This document shows positions 1-6,130 of a stretch of 6,954 nucleotides of DNA, piece by piece. Where the stretch lies: NCBI GenBank assembly GCA_022013635.1, contig JAKLPX010000329.1, forward strand, positions 1 to 6,954, in the 5' to 3' direction. Below the pieces are notes generated by a model. That model saw nothing but the letters and a program-made list of their open reading frames with translations. It was not told the DNA's origin and searched no databases. The translations under genes and the position numbers were made by a program. The first letter of the stretch is position 1, and every line of letters starts with the position of its first letter. Source of the DNA: Candidatus Delongbacteria bacterium. Lineage in GTDB: Bacteria > UBA4055.

Positions 1-303
1 CGGAATTTTATTTTTTGAAAGTTTAGAAAAGGCGACCATATTCTGTAGGAGGGTCAAGCGGCCGTAGGGTTTATAATCATCAAGCATAAAACCAAAATTA
101 TCGTACGGTAATTTAATAATCTCTCCGCCATCATAATCAATTATTCCTAAAATTATTTTTAACAAAGTTGTTTTTCCGCTTCCGTCAGGTCCGATTATTG
201 ATATTACGGTATTGTTTTCAATATTTAAAGATAAATCCGATAATACGGTATTTCCGGAATAGGATTTTTTAATTTTGATTAATTCGATATTATATTTTGA
301 CAT
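1..303 (-). CDS. ABC transporter ATP-binding protein, N-terminal part (cut by the window edge)
   Basis: This is the first 101 residues of an ABC ATPase, which would power a membrane transporter from the cytoplasmic side. Visible elements are an N-terminal strand region (IELIKIKKSYSGNTVLSDLS, typical of the A-loop side with an aromatic at Tyr15) and a Walker A motif GPDGSGKTT at residues 38-46, followed by LLKIILGIIDYDGGEI. The segment where the Q-loop belongs reads FGFMLDDYKPYGRLTLLQNM (70-89). The position that usually carries Gln appears to be Asp75, as in some drug- or bacitracin-export type ATPases that have Glu or Asp there. Signature motif, Walker B and H-loop lie outside the window, so the substrate and partner permease are unknown. 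The ATG at 303-301 is preceded by an AAAGG Shine-Dalgarno (315-311) with 7-nt spacing. The gene is transcribed away from the PorQ-like gene. Confidence 0.88.
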   Translation of the reverse strand, partial: MSKYNIELIKIKKSYSGNTVLSDLSLNIENNTVISIIGPDGSGKTTLLKIILGIIDYDGGEIIKLPYDNFGFMLDDYKPYGRLTLLQNMVAFSKLSKNKIP

Positions 304-339
304 AAAATTACCTTTACCGTTGTCAATTATTTGAACCGA

Positions 340-371
340 ATAATATTAAAAAAGTAAAATGAAATTATCAA
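340..371 (-). promoter_or_regulatory. Possible promoter of the ABC ATPase gene
   Basis: On the minus strand, TTGATA (371-366) is followed after 17 bp by TAATAT (348-343). An overlapping TATTAT (345-340) would sit at 20 bp. The predicted start near 336 gives a leader of about 33 nt carrying the AAAGG ribosome site. The region is very AT-rich, so chance matches are likely; this is a guess supported mainly by correct spacing and position. Confidence 0.35.
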
Positions 372-408
372 GGATAAATAATGTTTATAAATATTTAAAT
401 ATGATGTC

Positions 409-437
409 TTGACTTGTCGCTGACAAAAGTATATAAT
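409..437 (+). promoter_or_regulatory. Sigma-70-type promoter of the porQ-like/ssb unit
   Basis: TTGACT at 409-414 and a perfect TATAAT at 432-437 are separated by exactly 17 bp, a near-consensus housekeeping promoter. The predicted start is around 444, only about 16 nt before the ATG at 460, so the leader holds little more than the GGAG Shine-Dalgarno (450-453). A 5-bp inverted repeat TTGTC-GCT-GACAA lies at 414-426, mostly in the spacer, and could be an operator. The rest of the 304-459 gap shows nothing else recognisable. Confidence 0.75.
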
Positions 438-459
438 TAGTATCTTAACGGAGTATGAA

Positions 460-1368
460 ATGAAAAGGCTGACAATCATATTATTCCCATTTATAATATT
501 CGCAAGAGTATTCATGATAAGTGATTCTAATTTGAATTCGAGAAGCTCCGGTCTTCGCAATTCCGATTTCGCTTTGGCTTCGTATAATGCAAACAATTTC
601 AGCAATCCTGCTTTTTTAACAGATCAAAAAGACATATTTTTCTCATCTACCTATTATAATTACTTTACGGATGTAAATCTCGGGAATATTTCTTTATTAT
701 ACCCGGGTATTTTTATAGAGGACTGCTCTACAGGATTTTCACTATCCTCAATCAATTACGGAAATTTCAAAGACATTGATTCAGGTTACGAATATACGCC
801 TTACGAGATAATGTTAACCTTATCGCAAGGATATATGCTCAAAAATATCCAAATGGGGATGAATCTGAAATATGTTTATTCATCAATAACGACAGATTAT
901 AATTCAAGCGCCTTTATTTCAGATATCGGATCGTTATATAAATTTATGGATAATAAAATTACTGTCGGTTTGGGAATTTTCAATCTGGGATTTCAATTAG
1001 ACGAATATTACCAAAGCAGAGAGAATGTTGCTGCTTTCCTTAAAACGGGATTATGTTATAAATTGGACAAACTACCATTGAACTTAACGGCTCAATACGA
1101 GATGTCTTTTGATGAATTAAGCAGATATGCAGTCGGGCTTGAATTCGATGCAAAGAAAAATTTGATTGTCAGAGCCGGTTACGATTTCAGCGGAAGCGAC
1201 AAAGAGATCGGAACTAACAGCAAAAGCGAAAAATTCAGCGGATTAGCTTTAGGCGTCACTATTTTATTAGACTCGTTCGGAGTAGATGTTTCATACTTAG
1301 TTAATGGGGAATTGGATGATGAATTCAGTATAACGATAAATTTTAGAGCAGTAGAATTATTAAAGTAA
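460..1368 (+). CDS. PorV/PorQ-family outer-membrane beta-barrel protein (PorQ-like)
   Basis: This 302-aa protein is predicted to be exported and inserted in the outer membrane. The N-terminus (MKRLTIILFPFIIF, then ARVFMIS) is a basic, hydrophobic signal sequence without a clear AxA cleavage site. The mature part has the family layout: an early NPAFL motif (49-53; compare NPA-leu/gly in PorV/PorQ proteins), strands resembling PorQ such as GFSLSSINYGNF (92-103), GMNLKYVYSSI (133-143), a glycine-rich GLGIFNLGFQL turn (170-180), LPLNLTAQY (205-213), and a late FGVDVSYL strand (273-280). Relatives act with the type IX secretion system in Bacteroidota, but many PorV/PorQ-like proteins occur in genomes where that role is untested, and no other secretion component is visible here. 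The last residues (VELLK) lack a terminal aromatic. Start: ATG 460 with GGAG 6 nt upstream. It is followed 15 bp later by ssb and probably shares its transcript. Family membership is from recognised sequence pattern, not a search. Confidence 0.75.
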   Translation: MKRLTIILFPFIIFARVFMISDSNLNSRSSGLRNSDFALASYNANNFSNPAFLTDQKDIFFSSTYYNYFTDVNLGNISLLYPGIFIEDCSTGFSLSSINYGNFKDIDSGYEYTPYEIMLTLSQGYMLKNIQMGMNLKYVYSSITTDYNSSAFISDIGSLYKFMDNKITVGLGIFNLGFQLDEYYQSRENVAAFLKTGLCYKLDKLPLNLTAQYEMSFDELSRYAVGLEFDAKKNLIVRAGYDFSGSDKEIGTNSKSEKFSGLALGVTILLDSFGVDVSYLVNGELDDEFSITINFRAVELLK

Positions 1369-1371
1369 ATC

Positions 1372-1378
1372 AAGGAGG
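1372..1378 (+). promoter_or_regulatory. Strong Shine-Dalgarno of ssb
   Basis: AAGGAGG, a full anti-SD match, ends 5 nt before the ssb ATG at 1384. It starts 3 nt after the stop codon of the PorQ-like gene. Its strength suggests ssb is translated at a high rate independently of the upstream gene, and it fixes the ssb start. Confidence 0.85.
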
Positions 1379-1383
1379 AAAAA

Positions 1384-1791
1384 ATGCCCAGCGTGAACAA
1401 AGTATTTTTAATCGGTAATCTCGGCAAAGACCCTGAAGTGAAATATACTCCAAGCGGTGTTCAGATTGCAAAATTCTCTCTTGCAACCAGCGAGAGAATT
1501 AAAAAGGGAGACAATTGGGAAGAAAAAACCGATTGGCATAATATAGTTCTTTTTGCAAGACAGGCAGAATATGCTAAAGAGTACTTAAAAAAAGGAATGA
1601 TCGTTTTTATTGACGGCAAAATATCAACAAGGACTTGGGACGATGAAAACGGAAACAGAAAATATATGACTGAAATTATCGGTAATGTTGTTAAAAATCT
1701 ATCGCCGAAAAGGGACGATAACCATGAAAATATTGATGTTGAATCAAGTTCCGAAAAAGACTCTGAACCTGTAGATGATTTACCGTTCTGA
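1384..1791 (+). CDS. ssb: Single-stranded DNA-binding protein
   Basis: SSB coats single-stranded DNA during replication, repair and recombination and recruits partner enzymes through its acidic C-terminal tip. The 135-aa product has the full bacterial OB-fold at about residues 3-106, opening with the classic VNKVFLIGNLGKDPE (4-18), then VQIAKFSLATSER (26-38), TDWHNIVLFARQAEYAKEYL (49-68) with the DNA-stacking aromatic Trp51, GMIVFIDGKISTRTWDDENG (71-90) and YMTEIIGNVV (94-103). A short acidic, serine-rich linker (about 108-130) leads to the partner-binding tip DDLPF (131-135), equivalent to the canonical DDIPF. At 135 residues it is shorter than E. coli SSB (178), the difference being the linker. 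It probably works as a homotetramer. It is the second gene after the PorQ-like gene and is followed by a strong hairpin terminator. Confidence 0.97.
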   Translation: MPSVNKVFLIGNLGKDPEVKYTPSGVQIAKFSLATSERIKKGDNWEEKTDWHNIVLFARQAEYAKEYLKKGMIVFIDGKISTRTWDDENGNRKYMTEIIGNVVKNLSPKRDDNHENIDVESSSEKDSEPVDDLPF

Positions 1792-1806
1792 ATAAATATC
1801 GGAAAT

Positions 1807-1835
1807 AAAAAAAGCGGGAAATTCCCGCTTTTTTT
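1807..1835. terminator. Bidirectional intrinsic terminator between ssb and the barrel operon
   Basis: A perfect 12-bp inverted repeat: seven A plus GCGGG (1807-1818), a 5-nt AAATT loop (1819-1823), then CCCGC plus seven T (1824-1835). Read on the plus strand it gives a GC-rich stem followed by a T-run 16-44 nt after the ssb stop. Read on the minus strand it gives the same stem and T-run just after the stop of the 428-aa barrel gene. It therefore can end both convergent units. Confidence 0.93.
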
Positions 1836-1853
1836 ATTTAATAGATGAGGTTC

Positions 1854-3140
1854 TCAGAAATTGTATTTTACGGCAGTTCCTATCTTCATCTGCATATCAG
1901 TTGCAGGCTCTCCGTCCTCATCAAGAGTTTGAGTATCGTAAGCATAACCTTCGGAAGGTACGAAGATTGCAAAATATGGGAAGAATTGTAGTTTTTCATA
2001 CAGAACAACTTTAGCTTTTAGGTCAAGTTCCCACGCCATAAACATATCGTCGTTTATCGTTTTCAGCAGATCAATCCGCTTGCCATAATTTTGATCGTTC
2101 ATAATAAATCCGAATCCGCCGGTAAAGGTAATGTTGTCTTTATATTTCCAGTCGGCAAAGATAGAAGGAACGACAACTCCGAACTGAGAAATCATAGGGT
2201 TATGCGTAGATATGCCGTTTGCGTTTTCATTCACAATTTCAAGACCTGTGTCGTAGAATGAATTATAATCTTGGTAGTTGTGCAGGCCTTCGTAACATCC
2301 TCTGAAAAGCATATTTGCCCTAAATGTAGTTTTTTCGTCCATCTCAAATTTTGATTTTACGCTTAATCCGATACCGTTTCCCTCTTCATAATAAATCTGA
2401 GTAAATTCAGGATTGTTCCCGACATTGTCGTAATCGGCAAAAATATTGTTTATTGATAATTGAGCGTCAACGAAAAACTTACCGAATTCTCCAACAAATC
2501 TCGGAGCTAAGAACATACTCACTTCGTCGTAATTGACTCCCTGCATATATTCATCGCTTCTGTTAAAAACAAACAGATTGTAGATTCCGAACATAATATT
2601 TTTATTCAGACGGTACGATTGGTTAAGAGCCAAAAGAGTCGTTCCGAAGCTGTAAGTATCGTTGACGATAAATTCTTCATCGTTGTCGCTTGCCGCAAAC
2701 CAAGCCAGTTCTACTGAATATTTATCGAAATTACCCTGCCACATAATCCCGGCAAGGTCCGCATCCACAATCATGCTGTGAGCATCTTTATATGGAATCA
2801 AACCAATCCTGAATAAGTGGTTTTTAGTTGGTTTTGCATCCATGTAAACATTTTTTGACTCAAGATTAATACCGTCTGTACCTAAATCCGCACTTGGAGC
2901 GGTACCGTACTGGATATCCCCTATTTCAAATACAGCTTTCACACAAAGGTAGTCGTTTATTGCATATTCAATGTCCGGTCTGAATCTAAAATCTACTCTT
3001 CTGTCGTAAATTTGTTTGTCAGCGTCGGTAGAATTCAAATTCTGAAGCTCAGAACGAAGTCTCATCTGCATACCGAATTTAACCTGAGCGAAAGATGTCA
3101 AAACTGCAAATAGGATGATTACAGAAATTATTTTTTTCAT
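1854..3140 (-). CDS. Outer-membrane beta-barrel (porin-like) protein, paralogue B
   Basis: A 428-aa exported protein. The signal peptide (MKKIISVIILFAVLTSFA, likely cut before Gln19) is a type I signal with no lipobox cysteine. The mature chain is made of alternating amphipathic strands rich in Tyr/Phe, interspersed with Asp/Asn loops, and ends in KYNF with a C-terminal Phe, the usual signal for barrel assembly. Landmarks shared with the upstream gene in the same order are FEIGDI (71-76), LGTD (86-89), GLIPYKDAHS (113-122), DLAGI (128-132), LAWF (145-148), DNDE (152-155), TYSFG (162-166), TGLEI (298-302) and FPYFAIFVP (387-395). The general plan resembles alginate-export or similar large porins, but I cannot name the family or substrate. 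The start has AAAAGGA (3154-3148) 7 nt upstream, directly abutting the stop codon of the upstream paralogue, which marks an operon. A hairpin terminator follows. Confidence 0.82.
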   Translation of the reverse strand: MKKIISVIILFAVLTSFAQVKFGMQMRLRSELQNLNSTDADKQIYDRRVDFRFRPDIEYAINDYLCVKAVFEIGDIQYGTAPSADLGTDGINLESKNVYMDAKPTKNHLFRIGLIPYKDAHSMIVDADLAGIMWQGNFDKYSVELAWFAASDNDEEFIVNDTYSFGTTLLALNQSYRLNKNIMFGIYNLFVFNRSDEYMQGVNYDEVSMFLAPRFVGEFGKFFVDAQLSINNIFADYDNVGNNPEFTQIYYEEGNGIGLSVKSKFEMDEKTTFRANMLFRGCYEGLHNYQDYNSFYDTGLEIVNENANGISTHNPMISQFGVVVPSIFADWKYKDNITFTGGFGFIMNDQNYGKRIDLLKTINDDMFMAWELDLKAKVVLYEKLQFFPYFAIFVPSEGYAYDTQTLDEDGEPATDMQMKIGTAVKYNF

Positions 3141-3153
3141 AAAATTATCCTTT

Positions 3154-4509
3154 TTATTTTATCTTTGTATTCAAAGTTAATCCGATTTTAGTGAAAGGCT
3201 TGTGTCCGCCCTCGTAGTCATACCATTCTCCCGGGAATAATATTGCGAAATAAGGTAAAACATCAAGATCGTCAAACATTTTAATTTCAGCTTTGAAATC
3301 AAGCTCGGTGCCGATCCATGTTTCGGGTCTCGCCTTATTGTCACTTCCTGTTACCCTATAAATTTTGTAAGCAGTTACTGCATGTCCCATACCCAGTGAA
3401 AGTTTCATGTTGTTTATGAAGCTTAATTTTTTCATGTATTTTGTAGCATTGTAGTCAAAGAAGATTACAGGAAGGATAATTCCACCGTACCCGGAATGGA
3501 CATAATCAAGGTCTGATTTCGGGTAGGAAGTTAACGGGCTGAAAACCTGATCATCAATTTTATCAAGTCCGTAGCCTGACTCAGTTAAAATCTCAAGCCC
3601 GGTGCTATAATACGAATGAAGTCCGTAGTAAGAGTCGTTTCCTCCGGTAGGATCGGTGTCTGCATCTCTAAAAAGGAAATTAAAACGAGCGCTCGCTTCT
3701 TCATTGACATCATATTTTGTTTTGAGACTGAAAATGATTCCTGTGTGCTCAGGAGTGTATCCTTCGTTACCGTCTCCGTAAATGACCTCGTTGTTAGGTC
3801 TGATGTTGTTGGCGCCGAGTACAGCTTCAACATATAATTTATTGAATGTACCTGCGAAGTATGGAGCCGACCAAAGATTAAGCTCAGTTCTATGAACATT
3901 CAGGGCATCTGTTGGTTTTCTAACGAATTCCATCAAGTTGTTAACACCGACCTTCATCTCTTTGTTAATTTGATACTCAAAATCGGCAACGAACTCAGTG
4001 TTTCCGAAACTGTAGGTTGTTTCGTCAATGTACTTTTCATCGTTATCTTCCGAAACAAACCACGCTAAGAAGGATGTCAGCTCTTTGCCTTGCAGTTTGT
4101 ATTTATTTTTCCATGAAATACCTGCGAGATCCCAGTTTAACAGCAAGCTGTGGAAATCTTTGTAAGGCTGCAAACCGACAACAACAATGTTATCCTTGTT
4201 GGGAGTTATTTGCATGAATAAATTTTTTGTTTTGACATTTACCGAATCCGTACCTAGAGCGCCGCCCTGAGCCATATTGCCGAACCCGATATCTCCGATT
4301 TCAAATTCTGCTTTGGCCGTCAGATATTCATTTTGAGTATATCTTATCCACGGATTAAACCTAAGGTCTGTAATCCTACGCCATACCTGAACATCCTCAT
4401 TAGTGCAGAATATTTCTGCTCTAGTCCTGAACGCCATGCCCGTTTTAAATTGAGCACTTAAGCTTATCGCCATTATTAGAATAACGACAAAGGCCACAAT
4501 CTTTTTCAT
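3154..4509 (-). CDS. Outer-membrane beta-barrel (porin-like) protein, paralogue A
   Basis: A 451-aa exported protein and the first gene of the minus-strand barrel operon. The signal peptide is MKKIVAFVVILIMAISLSA, with likely cleavage before Gln20. An ATG 12 nt further upstream (4521) is in frame, but it lacks a ribosome site, and its own bases form part of GGAGAG (4519-4514), which is correctly spaced for ATG 4509; the latter is therefore chosen. The body has alternating aromatic strands and polar loops with landmarks shared with its neighbour: FEIGDI (69-74), LGTD (85-88), GLQPYKDFHS (112-121), DLAGI (127-131), LAWF (148-151), DNDE (155-158), TYSFG (165-169), TGLEI (303-307) and LPYFAILFP (418-426). 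It differs by insertions, notably around 285-295 and 315-340, and by ending in NTKIK with no terminal aromatic. The substrate is unknown; a general or sugar/organic-acid porin role is only inferred. Confidence 0.82.
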   Translation of the reverse strand: MKKIVAFVVILIMAISLSAQFKTGMAFRTRAEIFCTNEDVQVWRRITDLRFNPWIRYTQNEYLTAKAEFEIGDIGFGNMAQGGALGTDSVNVKTKNLFMQITPNKDNIVVVGLQPYKDFHSLLLNWDLAGISWKNKYKLQGKELTSFLAWFVSEDNDEKYIDETTYSFGNTEFVADFEYQINKEMKVGVNNLMEFVRKPTDALNVHRTELNLWSAPYFAGTFNKLYVEAVLGANNIRPNNEVIYGDGNEGYTPEHTGIIFSLKTKYDVNEEASARFNFLFRDADTDPTGGNDSYYGLHSYYSTGLEILTESGYGLDKIDDQVFSPLTSYPKSDLDYVHSGYGGIILPVIFFDYNATKYMKKLSFINNMKLSLGMGHAVTAYKIYRVTGSDNKARPETWIGTELDFKAEIKMFDDLDVLPYFAILFPGEWYDYEGGHKPFTKIGLTLNTKIK

Positions 4510-4513
4510 AAAA

Positions 4514-4519
4514 CTCTCC
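4514..4519 (-). promoter_or_regulatory. Ribosome-binding site deciding the start of paralogue A
   Basis: GGAGAG on the minus strand lies 4-6 nt before ATG 4509 and incorporates the G of an in-frame ATG at 4521. No purine-rich site precedes that upstream ATG (it follows an A/T run), so initiation at 4509 is favoured. It also yields a normal signal peptide beginning MKK, matching the paralogue. Confidence 0.75.
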
Positions 4520-4610
4520 ATTTTTATTTAATTATCAATTCGCATCTTCACCATACACCATTTGATAATGGCTGTTCCACTGTGAATGCCTTGTCAAATG
4601 ATTAGCTTAC

Positions 4611-4639
4611 AATTTAACGATAAGATATTGTTATGTCAA
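4611..4639 (-). promoter_or_regulatory. Probable promoter of the barrel operon
   Basis: A consensus TTGACA (4639-4634 on the minus strand) is followed after 17 bp by TAATTT-like TAAATT (4616-4611; 4 of 6 matches to TATAAT). Transcription would begin near 4604, giving a leader of about 95 nt before ATG 4509. The leader contains a small inverted repeat CCATT-TGAT-AATGG (4558-4571, plus-strand reading). A second TTGACA (4597-4592) has no suitable -10 partner. Confidence 0.5.
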
Positions 4640-4692
4640 GAAAAAAAAATCAATGTATTATTAAATATTCTTTTTAATTTAAAATGTTGAAC

Positions 4693-4719
4693 TTGACAAG
4701 AAGCAAATTTATTTATAAT
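4693..4719 (+). promoter_or_regulatory. Probable promoter of the CCA-enzyme/sensor unit
   Basis: TTGACA (4693-4698) and TATAAT (4714-4719) are both perfect hexamers, but the spacer is 15 bp rather than 17; TAATTT at 4716-4721 would give 17 bp. The predicted start near 4726 leaves only about 7 nt before ATG 4733. The -35 lies inside a CTTG-A-CAAG palindrome (4692-4700). Between this and the opposing promoter are a nine-A run (4641-4649) and AT-rich sequence with nothing else recognisable. Confidence 0.6.
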
Positions 4720-4732
4720 TTGTGGTTTAATT

Positions 4733-6130
4733 ATGAAGATGATTATTGAACCTGAAATATTTAAAGCAATTTGTATGGCCGAAAAATCTTCGGGATATAA
4801 ATGTTTTGTCGTCGGGGGTTATATCAGAAATCATCTTCTCGGTCTGAAATCCGACGATATTGATTTTGTAATTGAAGGCGATTCGTTATTATTTGCCGAA
4901 AAAGTCGCTGAAATACTCGGAAGAAGAAAAGTCATAAAGTTTCCGAGATTTAAAACCGCAAAAGTTGTTTATAAGAAAAAATCAATTGAATTTGTGTCCG
5001 CCCGATCAGAAAAATACGAACCGGATTCCAGAAAGCCGGCAGTTGAAAATTCGACTCTTTTTAACGATCTGTCGAGAAGGGATTTTACAATAAATGCTCT
5101 GGCAGCAGAAATAACTGAATTCGGAGTAGGCGAAATTATAGATCATTTCGGCGGAATGAACGATTTACAAAAAAGAATATTAAGGACTCCGCTGTCTCCT
5201 GTTGAAACTTACAGCGAAGATCCGCTTCGAATGTTAAGGTGTATAAGGTTCGCTTCGACATTAAATTTCAATATTGAAAGAAAATCTTTCGAAGCAATTA
5301 CCTCTAATGTTGAAAGATTAGATATCGTCTCAGTCGAAAGAATTTCCGATGAGTTTTTCAAAATACTATCTTCAATAAATCCTGTAAAAGGCATATTGCT
5401 TCTTTACCGAACTAATCTGATAAAAAAACTGTTCCCGGAAATTGCAGATTTGACCGGAATGGATGACAGGGGCGGTATAAGGCATAAGGATGTCTTTGTT
5501 CATACGCTTAAAGTTCTTTATAATATTTCGAAAACGACGGATAAATTAGAACTTAGATTAGCCGCTTTAATGCATGATATCGGAAAGCCCAAGACAAAAT
5601 ATTTTAAAAATGAGCAAGGCTGGACTTTTCACGGACATGACGAAAAGGGCGCGGAACTATTCAATGAAATTGCAAAAAAATTCAAATGGTCTAACGGCAT
5701 TTCCGATTATGTTTCAAAAATAATCCGCCTTCACCATAGACCTATTTCATTAACCAAAGAAGAGGTTACGGATTCGGGAGTCAGAAGATTACTTTATGAA
5801 GGCGGCGAAAGCGTTGACGATCTGATGTTATTATGCAGAGCCGATATAACAACTGCCAATAAAAATAAATTAAAGAAGTATCTTGAGAATTTCGATAAAC
5901 TTTCAAATAAGATTCTAGAAGTTGAAGAAAAGGATAAACTCAGAAATTTCAAACCGCCAATTAACGGCGTGGATATTATGACCGCATTCAATGAAAAGGA
6001 AGGTCCGACTATAGGCAGAATTAAAAAAATTATTGTGGACGCAATTTTAAGCGGAGAAATCGGAAATAACAGGGAATCCGCAATTGGATTACTCAACAAA
6101 TTAATTATTGAAGAAAAGGCTATGAAATGA
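4733..6130 (+). CDS. tRNA nucleotidyltransferase / poly(A) polymerase family protein with HD domain
   Basis: A class II nucleotidyltransferase of the CCA-adding/poly(A) polymerase family, which adds nucleotides to RNA 3' ends, most likely CCA on tRNA. The head and palm carry VVGGYIRNHLLG (26-37), catalytic DxD carboxylates Asp42/Asp44 in DDIDFVI, a further acidic strand IEFVSAR (85-91), RRDFTINALA (115-124), DHFGGMNDL (137-145), EDPLRMLRCIRFA (162-174) and ERISDE (202-207). An HD phosphohydrolase-type domain follows: His257, the HD pair His281-Asp282 in ALMHDIGKPKTK, FHGHDEKGAELF (299-310), LHHRP (333-337) and Asp371. The C-terminus has the typical PINGVDIM (409-416) and GPTIGRI (424-430) stretch. 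Length (465 aa) fits HD-containing members. The usual G-G-x-V-R-D is G-G-Y-I-R-N here. CCA addition, A-addition or CC-addition cannot be told apart by eye. ATG 4733 has no clear Shine-Dalgarno; ATG 4739 is an alternative. The stop overlaps the next gene by 4 bp. Confidence 0.93.
   Translation: MKMIIEPEIFKAICMAEKSSGYKCFVVGGYIRNHLLGLKSDDIDFVIEGDSLLFAEKVAEILGRRKVIKFPRFKTAKVVYKKKSIEFVSARSEKYEPDSRKPAVENSTLFNDLSRRDFTINALAAEITEFGVGEIIDHFGGMNDLQKRILRTPLSPVETYSEDPLRMLRCIRFASTLNFNIERKSFEAITSNVERLDIVSVERISDEFFKILSSINPVKGILLLYRTNLIKKLFPEIADLTGMDDRGGIRHKDVFVHTLKVLYNISKTTDKLELRLAALMHDIGKPKTKYFKNEQGWTFHGHDEKGAELFNEIAKKFKWSNGISDYVSKIIRLHHRPISLTKEEVTDSGVRRLLYEGGESVDDLMLLCRADITTANKNKLKKYLENFDKLSNKILEVEEKDKLRNFKPPINGVDIMTAFNEKEGPTIGRIKKIIVDAILSGEIGNNRESAIGLLNKLIIEEKAMK

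Noticed and set aside
455..463. Three-codon ORF ATG AAA TGA overlapping the PorQ-like start, a possible regulatory mini-ORF
   Set aside because: Such short frames are expected by chance in AT-rich DNA, and GGAG is spaced better for ATG 460.
327..605. Minus-strand 92-codon open frame overlapping the promoter and the start of the PorQ-like gene
   Set aside because: It lies antisense to a well-supported gene, spans its promoter, is compositionally AT-driven (Ile/Phe/Tyr rich) and has no recognisable domain.
4017..4217. Plus-strand 66-codon open frame inside barrel paralogue A
   Set aside because: It is antisense to a gene with a signal peptide and a conserved paralogue; no ribosome site or domain supports it. 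The same reasoning removes the frames at 3585-3899 and 3616-3837.
4510..4521. Upstream in-frame ATG giving a 455-aa barrel paralogue A
   Set aside because: It has no Shine-Dalgarno of its own, and its bases form the Shine-Dalgarno of ATG 4509, which restores an MKK signal-peptide start matching the neighbouring paralogue.
4558..4571. CCATT-TGAT-AATGG hairpin in the barrel operon leader as a riboswitch
   Set aside because: The stem is only 5 bp with no conserved riboswitch core or anti-terminator layout visible; it is mentioned only as a minor leader feature.
4641..4680. A9 run and following T-rich stretch as a terminator or phase-variable tract
   Set aside because: No GC stem is present, no gene ends there, and a single A-run in AT-rich intergenic DNA is not evidence of slippage control.
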